Program-made: the position numbers and the translations under genes
Shown: piece by piece, positions 54,079 to 62,430 of the stretch
How the letters are laid out: each line of letters begins with the position of its first letter
How positions within the stretch are numbered: the stretch's first letter is position 1
Assembly (NCBI RefSeq): GCF_033449965.1
Contig: NZ_CP137761.1
Location: 1,302,001-1,366,000 of the forward strand
Origin: Bacillus sp. T3
GTDB lineage: Bacteria > Bacillota > Bacilli > Bacillales > Cytobacillaceae
DNA length: 64,000 nucleotides
Direction: 5' to 3'
Notes under the pieces: model-generated
The model's input: only the letters and a program-made list of their open reading frames with translations
Told to the model about the DNA's origin: nothing
Databases searched by the model: none

Positions 54079-55273
54079 ATGAAGAACCAATGGATCGAGT
54101 TTTTTCAGGTATCGTATCCGTTAAAGTAGCTGGCAGGGGTATTGAAAGATTCATTAATCAACTAATTAAAAGTGGAATATCTGTCTGGAATGTTAAAAGG
54201 TATGGTGCGGACCACGTTATTTTTAACATGAAATTGACTGATATAAAGAAAATGCGCATCGTTGCAAGAGGAAGTGAGTGCAAAATTTCCTTTCAGAATA
54301 GGATGGGGTTCCCATTTCTTCTAAGACAAGCATTAAGGAACAGCGGTCTATTGGTCGGGGCCTTCCTCTTTCTATTTGTTATCTTAGTCTTGTCAAACAT
54401 GGTTTGGCGAGTAGAAGTGAATGGTGCAGACCCTGCTACGGAACATCAAATTCATAAACAATTAGATAAAATGGGAATAAAGCCAGGAAAGCTTCAATTT
54501 TTTGTAGAGGATGTTGAATCCATTCAAAGGAATTTAACGAATACCATTCAGGTGATTACATGGGTGGGTGTGGAATTGAGAGGGACAACCTTTCATCTCC
54601 AGGTTGTCGAAAAAAAGAGCCAGAAAAACCTGAGGAATTTGGGCCCCGCCATCTTATTGCTAAAAAAGAAGCTGTCATTACAAAAATATATGTTGAAAAA
54701 GGGCAAAAACAGGTCGAACTCCATCAACATGTTCAAGCAGGACAGTTACTAGTTTCCGGAATTATCGGTAAAGAAGGAGGACAAACAGAGATTGTCTCAG
54801 CAAAGGGTGAAGTGTTGGGGGAAACTTGGTTTAAATCGAACGTAGAGCTTCCAATTAAAAGCACCTTCCAGGTGTTTAATGGAAATGAAAAAAGGAAATA
54901 CTCCATCAAAGTGGGTCAGATAGATATCCCTGTTTGGGGCTTTGGAAAACCAAAATTTAAACACTATGAAACGGATGAAACTGAGCATAAAATTAAATTT
55001 CTTAAATGGGAACTTCCTGTTTCCTTTATTTCGACATCCTTAAAAGAAAAAGAAACCGTCACGCGGATTTATTCTAATGAAGAAGCGATTGAGGTAGCAA
55101 AGGATATTGCACGAAAAGATATAAAAAGTAAACTAACTGAAGATGCTAAGATTAAAGGGGAAAATGTTTTACATCAAGCTGTAGAGAATGGTAAAGTTAC
55201 ATTATCAATACACTTCCAAATTATAGAGAATATTGCTGAGGGACAACCAATAATTCAAGGAGACGACGAATGA
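54079..55273 (+). CDS. yqfD: Sporulation protein YqfD (SpoIV-related), two frameshifts
   Basis: About 398 residues when repaired, with an N-terminal cytoplasmic part, one helix (LLVGAFLFLFVILVLSNMVW) and a large extracellular domain (ITWVGVELRGTTFHLQVVEKK; VSGIIGKEGGQTEIVSAKGE). In B. subtilis yqfD is SigE-dependent and required for efficient sporulation. ATG 54079 follows AGGAGGAGAGCT and gives MKNQWIEFF, the expected start, but needs one more T in the T6 run at 54100-54105 to reach SGIVSVKVAGRGIERF. A second missing base is in the A7 run at 54610-54616 (EKKEPEKPEEFGPRHLIAKK). Both are homopolymer sites. Confidence 0.88.
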
Positions 55274-56241
55274 CAGAAGAGCGAAAAACAATTGATGTAA
55301 TCATAAATAATCAAGATGAAGCGGTTACCTTGTTTGGGAATGCGGATAGCAACTTAAAGATCATTGAGCAAGAGCTTCAAGTCATGATTACCACTCGTGG
55401 TGAATCATTGATCATCACAGGTCATCCAGTGCAGCTTGAATATGCAGGAAAAGTGATTGACAAATTACTTGAAGTAATTAAAAAAGGAATTGCTATTAGT
55501 CAAAGAGATGTTAGCTATGCCGTTAAGTTGGCTAAAAAAGGTACAATCGATTATTTTGGTGAATTATATGAAGAAGAAATCGGCAAGACTGCAAAGGGTA
55601 AATCGATTCGAGTAAAGACATTTGGTCAACGTCATTACGTATCAGCCATTAAACAAAATGATTTGGTATTTGGGATCGGCCCTGCTGGTACGGGGAAAAC
55701 CTACTTGGCTGTGGTCATGGCAGTGAATGCTTTAAAAAATGGTCAGGTCAAACGAATTATACTCACTCGACCTGCAGTGGAAGCAGGGGAAAGTCTAGGC
55801 TTTTTACCTGGAGATTTAAAGGAAAAAGTCGATCCTTATTTACGACCTCTCTATGATGCTTTGCATGATGTACTTGGGATGGAGCATACGATAAGGCAAA
55901 TCGAACGAGGAACGATAGAAATTGCTCCTTTAGCCTATATGCGAGGCAGAACATTGGATGATGCCTTTGTTATATTAGATGAAGCCCAAAATACGACGCA
56001 CGCTCAAATGAAAATGTTTTTGACTCGTCTAGGATTTGGCTCAAAGATGGTCATTACAGGTGACCGAACACAGGTTGACCTGCCTAAAGGGGTTAAATCC
56101 GGTTTAACAGAAGCGGAAACGATTTTGAAAAATATAAAAGGAATGGCGTTTGTCTATCTCGAATCGTCTGATGTAGTTCGGCATCCATTAGTCGCTAAAA
56201 TAATCACTGCATATGATCAAACTGAAAATCAAAAAAGCTGA
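55270..56241 (+). CDS. phoH: PhoH-like ATPase (YqfE)
   Basis: A 323-residue predicted cytoplasmic ATPase with an N-terminal KH-like region and the PhoH domain: Walker A FGIGPAGTGKTYLAVVMAVN, LTRPAVEAGESLGFLPGDLK, YMRGRTLDDAFVILDEAQNT and MVITGDRTQVDLP. Related proteins are linked to RNA metabolism; it is commonly near ybeY. It overlaps the yqfD stop by four bases and is followed by a terminator. Confidence 0.94.
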   Translation: MTEERKTIDVIINNQDEAVTLFGNADSNLKIIEQELQVMITTRGESLIITGHPVQLEYAGKVIDKLLEVIKKGIAISQRDVSYAVKLAKKGTIDYFGELYEEEIGKTAKGKSIRVKTFGQRHYVSAIKQNDLVFGIGPAGTGKTYLAVVMAVNALKNGQVKRIILTRPAVEAGESLGFLPGDLKEKVDPYLRPLYDALHDVLGMEHTIRQIERGTIEIAPLAYMRGRTLDDAFVILDEAQNTTHAQMKMFLTRLGFGSKMVITGDRTQVDLPKGVKSGLTEAETILKNIKGMAFVYLESSDVVRHPLVAKIITAYDQTENQKS

Positions 56242-56268
56242 CCCCTTATGGCGTCGGCTTTTTAGCTT
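56231..56268 (+). terminator. Terminator after phoH
   Basis: AAAAAGCTGAC...GTCGGCTTTTTAGC. It overlaps the end of the gene. Confidence 0.8.
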
Positions 56269-56373
56269 AACGAACTTTTTGGAAATTAAGATGAAACTTT
56301 AATCGAAAACTGATATTATGTTACATAACATAATTAAGGCTATCTGGCTGTGCCATGATAGGAGGGATTAACT

Positions 56374-58529
56374 TTGGAAAAAATTCAGCTTCATATTGCG
56401 AAAATAAAAAATTTTCTCGGTGAAACCTTATTTCAAATTCTCCTGTTTTTAATATTAGGGGTCATCCTCTTTACTGCTATGTATAGTAATGTTAAGCCTG
56501 AAAAGCTTGATCTTACTCTTTTTCAGTTGCAGATCAGACGATACGTTCCCCGATTACGGTTGAAGATAAAGAAAGTACAGAGAGAAAACGCAAGGAAGCA
56601 TTGAATCTTGTTCAAGATGTCTATATCTTAAAAAAGGAATATACTCAAAATCGAGTTGATCTTATTACATCAATCTTTGATTCTGTTAAGGAAGTTAAGG
56701 ATGATATTTCTGAAGGTCAAGCAAAAGAAGAAAATAAAGATACCGCCGAACCATCAATGGATGACCAACTAGCAAAATTGAAGGAGAAATTAACGGAAAA
56801 TGAACCAAAAGAGCTTTCAGATCAAGTATTTATCGCTCTTTTAGAGGCTTCTCCGGATGAATTATCGATTGCTAGAGATTTAACGGTTACGGCAATCAAT
56901 TATGTGATGAGTTCACGAATACCTCAAGACGATGTTGAGAATGCCAAGAAGCGCGTGGAAGAAGAATTAAAGTATACGAGCTTAAATAGTACTTTAAAAA
57001 ATGCAGCGATCGAACTAGGACGTTATGCCATTATTCAAAATGAATTTTATGATCCGAATGCAACCGAGGAGATGCGGCAACAGGCTAGAGAAAGTATAGA
57101 ACCGGTACGAATTCTTGAAGGACAAATTTTGGTAGAAGAGGGTCAACTAATAAGCCGGGATATCTATCGCCAATTGGAGCTCGCAGGAATTTTAGAAAAT
57201 GAGAACTCAGTAAAGCCGTTTATTGGTGAAGGTCTTCTAATTTTAATTTTACTCGGTGGATTGTATTTCTTTCTTCACTATTTAGATGTTACTCATGATA
57301 TGAAGCATATGTACTTGTTAATCGTATCAATTATTTTAGTCATTTCAGTTGCTTCCATGAAAATATTAAGCTTGTTTCTGCAGTTAAACTATTCGGAGAT
57401 TGCTTATATATTTCCAGTGGCTATGGGAGTCATGCTCATTAAGTTGTTAACCCATGAAAAATTGGCACTTGCATTTTCTCTTATTATCTCAATTTGTGGT
57501 GGGATTATTTTTAATGAGGGAATTACGGCAACTATGCAGGTTACGGTAATGATTTATATGTTGCTTAGTGGTATGGCGAGTATCCTGTTTTTAAGCAATC
57601 AAAATAATCGTTCAAAAATTCTGCAGGCAGGATTGTTAGTTGCAGGTGTTAATATGATCGTTATTTTTTCATTACTCTTTTTAAGAAATGGTCAGTATTC
57701 CGGAATGGAGTATGGGTATTACTTTATTGGTGCTTTATTATCGGGAATAGGGTCAGCTGTATTGACGATTGGACTAATGCCATTTTTTGAAGCAGGATTT
57801 GGGATTTTATCAACATTGAAATTAATCGAATTGTCTAATCCTAATCATCCGCTGCTTAAGAAAATATTAACGGAGGCACCTGGTACCTACCATCATAGTG
57901 TTATGGTGGCAAATCTCGCGGAAACTGCTTGTGAGGCAATCGGAGCCAATGGGTTGTTGGCAAGAGTAGGCTGCTATTATCACGATATTGGAAAAACGAA
58001 GCGTCCACAATTTTTTATCGAAAATCAAATGAACATCCAAAATCCACATGACAGAATTCCGCCGCAAACTAGTAAGAATATTATTATTGCCCATGCAATT
58101 GATGGTGCGGAAATGCTTAGGAAGCACAAAATGCCTAAAGAAATTATTGACATTGCTGAGCAACACCATGGAACGACTCTATTGAAATTTTTTTACCATA
58201 AAGCAAAGCAGGATGGATTAGAGGTAAATGAATGTGATTATCGCTATCCCGGACCGAAAGCAAAAACGAAAGAATCGGCTGTGATTGGGATTGCGGATAG
58301 TGTTGAGGCTGCAGTCCGTTCAATGGGACATCCAACCCATGAACAAATAGAGTCAGTTGTACGGAAAATCATTGCTGAAAGGTTACAAGATGATCAGTTC
58401 TGTGATTGTGACCTGACATTAAAGGAACTAGAAATTGTGTCAAACACTTTACTAGAGACACTAAAAGGGATTTTCCATTCTAGAATTGAATATCCAGAAA
58501 CTATGAAGCAGAAGGTGAGTCAAGCATGA
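56374..58529 (+). CDS. pgpH: Cyclic-di-AMP phosphodiesterase PgpH (YqfF), frameshifted
   Basis: Membrane HD hydrolase of about 717 residues that degrades c-di-AMP. An N-terminal helix (LFQILLFLILGVILFTAMY) leads to the extracellular 7TM-HDED domain, then seven helices, then a cytoplasmic HD domain with HHSVMVANLAETACEAI, YYHDIGKTKRPQFF, IIIAHAIDGAEML and EQHHGTTLLKFFYHKA. One T is missing in the T5 run at 56519-56523: SVADQTIRSPITVEDK should follow DLTLF. TTG 56374 follows TAGGAGGGATTAAC. It overlaps ybeY by four bases. Confidence 0.94.
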
Positions 58530-58996
58530 GTTTAAATATTGATTTTATTGATGAATCAAATCAATTGAAGGAACAGGATATTACTACTGTCATTGAATTG
58601 TTAAATTTAGCCGCCAAACATGAAGAAGTTGAGCCTGGGAGCGAGGTCTCGGTTACCTTTGTATCGAACGATAAAATTCAAAAAATAAATCGCGAGTATC
58701 GCGGCAAGGATCAACCAACTGATGTTATTTCATTTGCAATGGAAGAATTAGGAGAAGGGGAAATCGAGCTATCTGGTTTAGATATGCCCCGTATATTAGG
58801 GGATATAATTATCTCAGTACAAAGAACAGAAGAGCAGGCAAAGGAGTACGGTCATTCCTTCCATCGAGAACTTGGGTTTTTGGCTGTGCATGGTTTCTTG
58901 CATTTATTAGGCTATGATCATGTAACAGAAGAATTAGAGAAAGTTATGTTCGCAAAACAAAAGGAAATTCTAGATGAGTATGGATTGGAGCGCTAA
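58526..58996 (+). CDS. ybeY: Endoribonuclease YbeY (YqfG)
   Basis: Zinc metallo-RNase for 16S rRNA 3' maturation and rRNA quality control. 156 residues. The metal site HGFLHLLGYDH fits H-x3-H-x5-H, and NREYRGKDQPTDVISFAMEE and RILGDIIISVQRTEEQA precede it. It overlaps pgpH at the start and dgkA at the end, so this is a tightly coupled operon. Confidence 0.96.
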   Translation: MSLNIDFIDESNQLKEQDITTVIELLNLAAKHEEVEPGSEVSVTFVSNDKIQKINREYRGKDQPTDVISFAMEELGEGEIELSGLDMPRILGDIIISVQRTEEQAKEYGHSFHRELGFLAVHGFLHLLGYDHVTEELEKVMFAKQKEILDEYGLER

Positions 58997-59357
58997 AGCT
59001 AAAAAGGTTGTGAAGTCCTTTTCTTATGCACTTCAAGGGATAGGCTATGCGGCGAGATTAGAAAGGAACCTTAAGATTCATTTGACTATCACCCTAATTG
59101 TGGTAATTCTTGGGTTCTTATTCTCTCTATCAAAAATAGAATGGCTTTTCGTTCTCGTTGCAATTGCTGGAGTTATAACACTTGAACTAGTTAATACCGC
59201 GATTGAACGTGTCGTTGATCTTGTCACGGAGGATGAACATCCACTCGCAAAACAAGCGAAAGACACAGCTGCAGGTGCGGTGTTAGTGTTTGCGATTATT
59301 GCAGTCATTATGGGGGTTGTGATTTTTGGCCCCAAAATATGGAGGCTCATTTTTTAG
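58974..59357 (+). CDS. dgkA: Undecaprenol kinase (DgkA/UdpK family)
   Basis: A 127-residue membrane kinase with three helices. RLERNLKIHLTITLIVVILG and GVITLELVNTAIERVVDLVT contain the family signature ending EHPLAKQAKDTAAGAVLV. B. subtilis DgkA uses undecaprenol to make the lipid carrier phosphate. ATG 58974 lies within the end of ybeY, preceded by AAAAGGAAA; ATG 58980 is an alternative. Confidence 0.94.
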   Translation: MSMDWSAKAKKVVKSFSYALQGIGYAARLERNLKIHLTITLIVVILGFLFSLSKIEWLFVLVAIAGVITLELVNTAIERVVDLVTEDEHPLAKQAKDTAAGAVLVFAIIAVIMGVVIFGPKIWRLIF

Positions 59358-59386
59358 AGGCTAATCAAAGTATTAGTCTCTTTTTA
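59355..59386 (+). terminator. Terminator after dgkA
   Basis: AGAGGCTAAT...ATTAGTCTCTTTTT, abutting the dgkA stop. Confidence 0.85.
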
Positions 59387-59450
59387 TTTTGTCCTTCTGT
59401 TCAGTCCGATTTGAAAACGCTTGTGAATTTAGATAAAATAACAGAGCGTA

Positions 59451-59518
59451 CTGTTGCATAAAATAAAACAGGAAAATATTTAGAAAATTCAATATTTTTA
59501 GCGGAAATTTTGCAACAG
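59451..59518. repeat. Inverted repeat between dgkA and cdd
   Basis: CTGTTGCATAAAAT (59451-59464) and ATTTTGCAACAG (59507-59518) are inverted arms around an AT-rich 42-base middle, which holds a smaller AAATATT/AATATTT pair. No gene inside. Confidence 0.55.
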
Positions 59519-59591
59519 GCGATGAAAAGATCGCACAAATAAGTTAAAATAATAAAACAGCGATCTTCTTAATGAAAGGAAGATGGTTTGT

Positions 59592-59990
59592 GTGGATCAA
59601 AAACAATTAATTGAAGAAGCAAAGGTAGCAAGAGAGAAAGCCTATGTTCCATATTCTAAATTTAAAGTAGGAGCGGCTCTAATTACTGTCGATGGGAAAG
59701 TTTACCACGGGTGCAATATTGAAAACGCTGCATACAGCGTAACGAATTGCGCAGAGCGAACGGCACTTTTTAAAGCATACTCAGAAGGGGATACAGAATT
59801 TGCAAAGCTCGTTGTGATAGCTGATACTGAACGACCTGTCTCTCCGTGTGGGGCTTGCCGTCAAGTCATTTCAGAGCTATGCCCTAAGGATATGAAGGTT
59901 GTTCTAACAAATTTAAAAGGGCTCGTCCAAGAGATTACAGTAGAAGACTTGCTTCCAGGAGCTTTTTCATCGGAGGATTTAAATGAGTAG
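59592..59990 (+). CDS. cdd: Cytidine deaminase
   Basis: Deaminates cytidine and deoxycytidine in pyrimidine salvage. About 132 residues with zinc ligands and catalytic Glu in TNCAERTALF and PCGACRQVISEL, plus VGAALITVDGKVYHGCNIEN. GTG 59592 is preferred because AAAGGAAGATG ends a few bases upstream; ATG 59583 overlaps that site. It overlaps era by eight bases. Confidence 0.95.
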   Translation: MDQKQLIEEAKVAREKAYVPYSKFKVGAALITVDGKVYHGCNIENAAYSVTNCAERTALFKAYSEGDTEFAKLVVIADTERPVSPCGACRQVISELCPKDMKVVLTNLKGLVQEITVEDLLPGAFSSEDLNE

Positions 59991-60900
59991 AGAAGAAACG
60001 AAAGTATTCAAATCAGGGTTTGTTTCCATTATCGGCAGACCTAATGTGGGAAAATCAACATTCTTAAATCATGTGATCGGTCAAAAAATTGCGATCATGA
60101 GCGATAAGCCTCAAACAACGAGAAACAAAGTTCAAGGCGTATTGACAAGTGATGATTCCCAGTTAATTTTCATTGATACGCCTGGTATTCATAAGCCGAA
60201 ACATAAACTAGGCGACTTTATGATGAAAGTGGCGATTAACACATTAAAAGAAGTTGATTTAATTCTTTTCATGGTGAATGCCGAGGAAGGCTTTGGTCGT
60301 GGTGAGGAATTTATTTTAGAGAAATTTCAGGGGGTCAAAACACCGATTTTTCTTGTCATTAACAAAATCGATTTAATCCATCCTGACAAGCTTTTAGAAG
60401 TGATCCAATCGTACAATGAAAAGTTTCAATTTGCTGAAATCATTCCAATTTCTGCATTAGCTGGAAACAATATTGAACGAGTTCTAGAACAAATTAAACG
60501 CTATGTACCAGAAGGACCTCAATATTATCCGGCCGATCAGGTTACCGATCACCCAGAACGATTTATTATTACGGAATTAATTAGGGAAAAAGCATTGCAT
60601 TTAACACATGAGGAAGTTCCTCATTCACTGGCGGTCGTAATGGAAAAACTTGATCGTCCAGAAAACAAAGATCTCATCCATGTGATGGCAACGATTATTG
60701 TTGAGCGTGATTCCCAAAAAGGAATTATTATTGGAAAACAAGGGAAAATGCTGAAGGAAATTGGTAAGCGTGCTCGTCGTGATATCGAAAATCTTTTAGG
60801 ATCAAAGGTATACCTTGAACTTTGGGTTAAAGTCCAAAAGGATTGGCGTAACAAACTAGGACAGCTTCGCGACTATGGTTTCCGCGATGATGAATATTAA
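59983..60900 (+). CDS. era: GTPase Era
   Basis: Essential-type GTPase for 30S maturation. 305 residues: G1 GRPNVGKSTFLN, G2 PQTTRNKVQG, G3 IDTPGIHKPKH, G4 NKIDLIHP, and a C-terminal KH domain with GIIIGKQGKMLKEIGKRAR that binds the 16S 3' end. ATG 59983 lies in the end of cdd, after TCGGAGGATTTAA. Intact. Confidence 0.97.
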   Translation: MSREETKVFKSGFVSIIGRPNVGKSTFLNHVIGQKIAIMSDKPQTTRNKVQGVLTSDDSQLIFIDTPGIHKPKHKLGDFMMKVAINTLKEVDLILFMVNAEEGFGRGEEFILEKFQGVKTPIFLVINKIDLIHPDKLLEVIQSYNEKFQFAEIIPISALAGNNIERVLEQIKRYVPEGPQYYPADQVTDHPERFIITELIREKALHLTHEEVPHSLAVVMEKLDRPENKDLIHVMATIIVERDSQKGIIIGKQGKMLKEIGKRARRDIENLLGSKVYLELWVKVQKDWRNKLGQLRDYGFRDDEY

Positions 60901-60904
60901 CCAA

Positions 60905-61020
60905 TGTCTAGCTCCAGCGGCTAGGGGCTCTCAGCTCTAAGTCAATCCCTTCCGGAAATCAGGATTTCCTGCAGGTCTCGCCTAGCCTTGCGCCCCTGAG
61001 CAAGCCGCTTCCGCTTTTCG
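60905..61020. repeat. Intergenic repeat family A, copy 4
   Basis: Starts TGTCTAGCTCCAGCGGCTAG and ends GAGCAAGCCGCTTCCGCTTTTCG. AGCGGCTAGGGGC and GCCCCTGAGCAAGCCGCT are inverted. The middle differs from copies 1 and 2. It begins five bases after the era stop, between era and yqzL. Confidence 0.88.
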
Positions 61021-61172
61021 CTCTAATTAAATTATTAGCAACGAACAAAATTTATGCATTGTACCGATTTACAATTTTTTCGTATCATGATTTTCAGATG
61101 ACAGGCTATGATAATTGTAAAGGAACTGGGAGTAAGGAGTGCTAGTTTAAAATTTGAAAGGTGGGGTTTTCG

Positions 61173-61316
61173 ATGTTGGATTTTACCTGGAAATTATTTT
61201 CGAGCACAGGTAATATTGACACATATCTTCTTTTCAAGGAACTTGAGAAGGAAAACCAAGAAATACCTGGAGATCAGGATGACGAGCTAGCAGAATTTGA
61301 TTTTCCCATTTCATAG
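61173..61316 (+). CDS. yqzL: YqzL small protein
   Basis: A 47-residue protein beginning MLDFTWKLFSSTGNIDTYLL, with an acidic tail ending DFDFPIS-like (AEFDFPIS). It matches the YqzL family found between era and recO in Bacillus. Function unknown. GAAAGGTGGGGTTTTCG precedes the ATG. The CCTGG sites within it keep the frame, unlike several in other genes. Confidence 0.85.
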   Translation: MLDFTWKLFSSTGNIDTYLLFKELEKENQEIPGDQDDELAEFDFPIS

Positions 61317-61348
61317 GTTTATGTCGTTGCAATGGATGGTGACCATAC

Positions 61349-62107
61349 ATGCTTCAAAAATGTGAAGGCATCGTCATTAGAACAACGGATTATGGTGAAA
61401 CCAATAAAGTTGTTACTCTATATACTCGTGAATGGGGAAAAGTCGGCGTGATGGCAAGAGGGGCAAAAAAACCAAATAGCAGACTTTCTGCTATCACCCA
61501 GCTTTTTACATATGGATACTTCTTAATCCAAAGAGGAAGTGGATTAGGAAGTCTCCAGCAAGGTGAAATGATTTCTTCTTTACGCTCCATTCGCGAAGAT
61601 ATTTTTTTAACTGCCTATGCAAGCTATATTGTTGATTTAACTGACAAAGCAACGGCCGATGAAAATAAACCTAATCCTTTTCTATTTGAATTGCTAAATC
61701 AAACTTTAACTTTAATCAATGAAGGTTATGACTTAGAGGTGCTAACTAACATCTATGAAATGAAAATGTTAGATCTTTTCGGTTTACATCCTTGTTTAAA
61801 TCAGTGCGCAGTTTGTGGAAACACAAATGGTCAATTTTCTTTTTCCGTCAGAGAGGGAGGGTTTATTTGCCATCAATGCGTCGTCCAGGATCCTTATGCG
61901 ATTAAAATTTCTCCATCGACTGTAAAGCTGCTGAGGATTTTTTATTACTTTGATTTAGCAAGGCTAGGAAATATTGATGTAAAGCCGGAAACAAAAGCGC
62001 AGCTAAAGAAAGTTATTTCCGCATATTATGATGAATATTCAGGTTTACATCTAAAAACAAAAAAATTCCTAAATCAAATGGATAAAATGAGAGATATGTT
62101 AACTTGA
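61349..62107 (+). CDS. recO: DNA repair protein RecO
   Basis: Mediator that helps load RecA on SSB-coated DNA. 252 residues: N-terminal OB fold (EGIVIRTTDYGETNKVVTLY and VMARGAKKPNSRL), helical middle, and a zinc motif with CLNQCAVCG and FICHQCV. ATG 61349 follows AATGGATGGTGACC. It follows yqzL by 32 bases. Confidence 0.94.
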   Translation: MLQKCEGIVIRTTDYGETNKVVTLYTREWGKVGVMARGAKKPNSRLSAITQLFTYGYFLIQRGSGLGSLQQGEMISSLRSIREDIFLTAYASYIVDLTDKATADENKPNPFLFELLNQTLTLINEGYDLEVLTNIYEMKMLDLFGLHPCLNQCAVCGNTNGQFSFSVREGGFICHQCVVQDPYAIKISPSTVKLLRIFYYFDLARLGNIDVKPETKAQLKKVISAYYDEYSGLHLKTKKFLNQMDKMRDMLT

Positions 62108-62151
62108 CTTGTGCTTTTCGGGCTTGTAAGAGTCGCGTTTGCATTTGTTGC

Positions 62152-62180
62152 TTGACAATACATATTCTTTCGATTAACAT
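62152..62180 (+). promoter_or_regulatory. Promoter of the glyQS T-box leader
   Basis: TTGACA (62152-62157), 17 bases, TAACAT (62175-62180). Confidence 0.65.
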
Positions 62181-62189
62181 CTAAATTAA

Positions 62190-62396
62190 ATTTAATAGTT
62201 GCCGTGAAGGAGAGTAGTACTTAATTTCCTTTAATAAAAGCGAGTCTAGGGTGGTGGGAGCTAGATATTAAGCGTTAAGGAAGGCGTTCTGGAGCAACAT
62301 TTTTATTGAGTAGGCTGCCATTGCAGCAATTAGGGTGGAACCGCGGGTAACTCTCGTCCCTATGCCAATCGTGCATAGAGACGGGAGTTTTTTATT
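62190..62396 (+). promoter_or_regulatory. T-box riboswitch leader of glycyl-tRNA synthetase
   Basis: Similar to the short B. subtilis glyQS T-box. AGCGAGTCTAGGGTGGTGGG is the Stem I distal part. A GGC specifier at 62283-62285 sits in AAGGCGTTCTGGAGC, matching the known AAAGGCATTCTTGAGC. The T-box core AGGGTGGAACCGCGGG is at 62332-62347. The terminator, AACTCTCGTCCCTAT with ATAGAGACGGGAGTT and T6, is at 62349-62394. GGC decodes glycine, so uncharged tRNA-Gly should turn expression on. Confidence 0.95.
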
Positions 62397-62430
62397 TGCC
62401 AAAATATTGAGATTTAGAAAGGAAGTATGA

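Noticed and set aside
61108..61290. A 60-codon frame overlapping yqzL in another phase
   Set aside because: The YqzL frame has a good ribosome-binding site and clear family sequence; the overlapping frame has neither.
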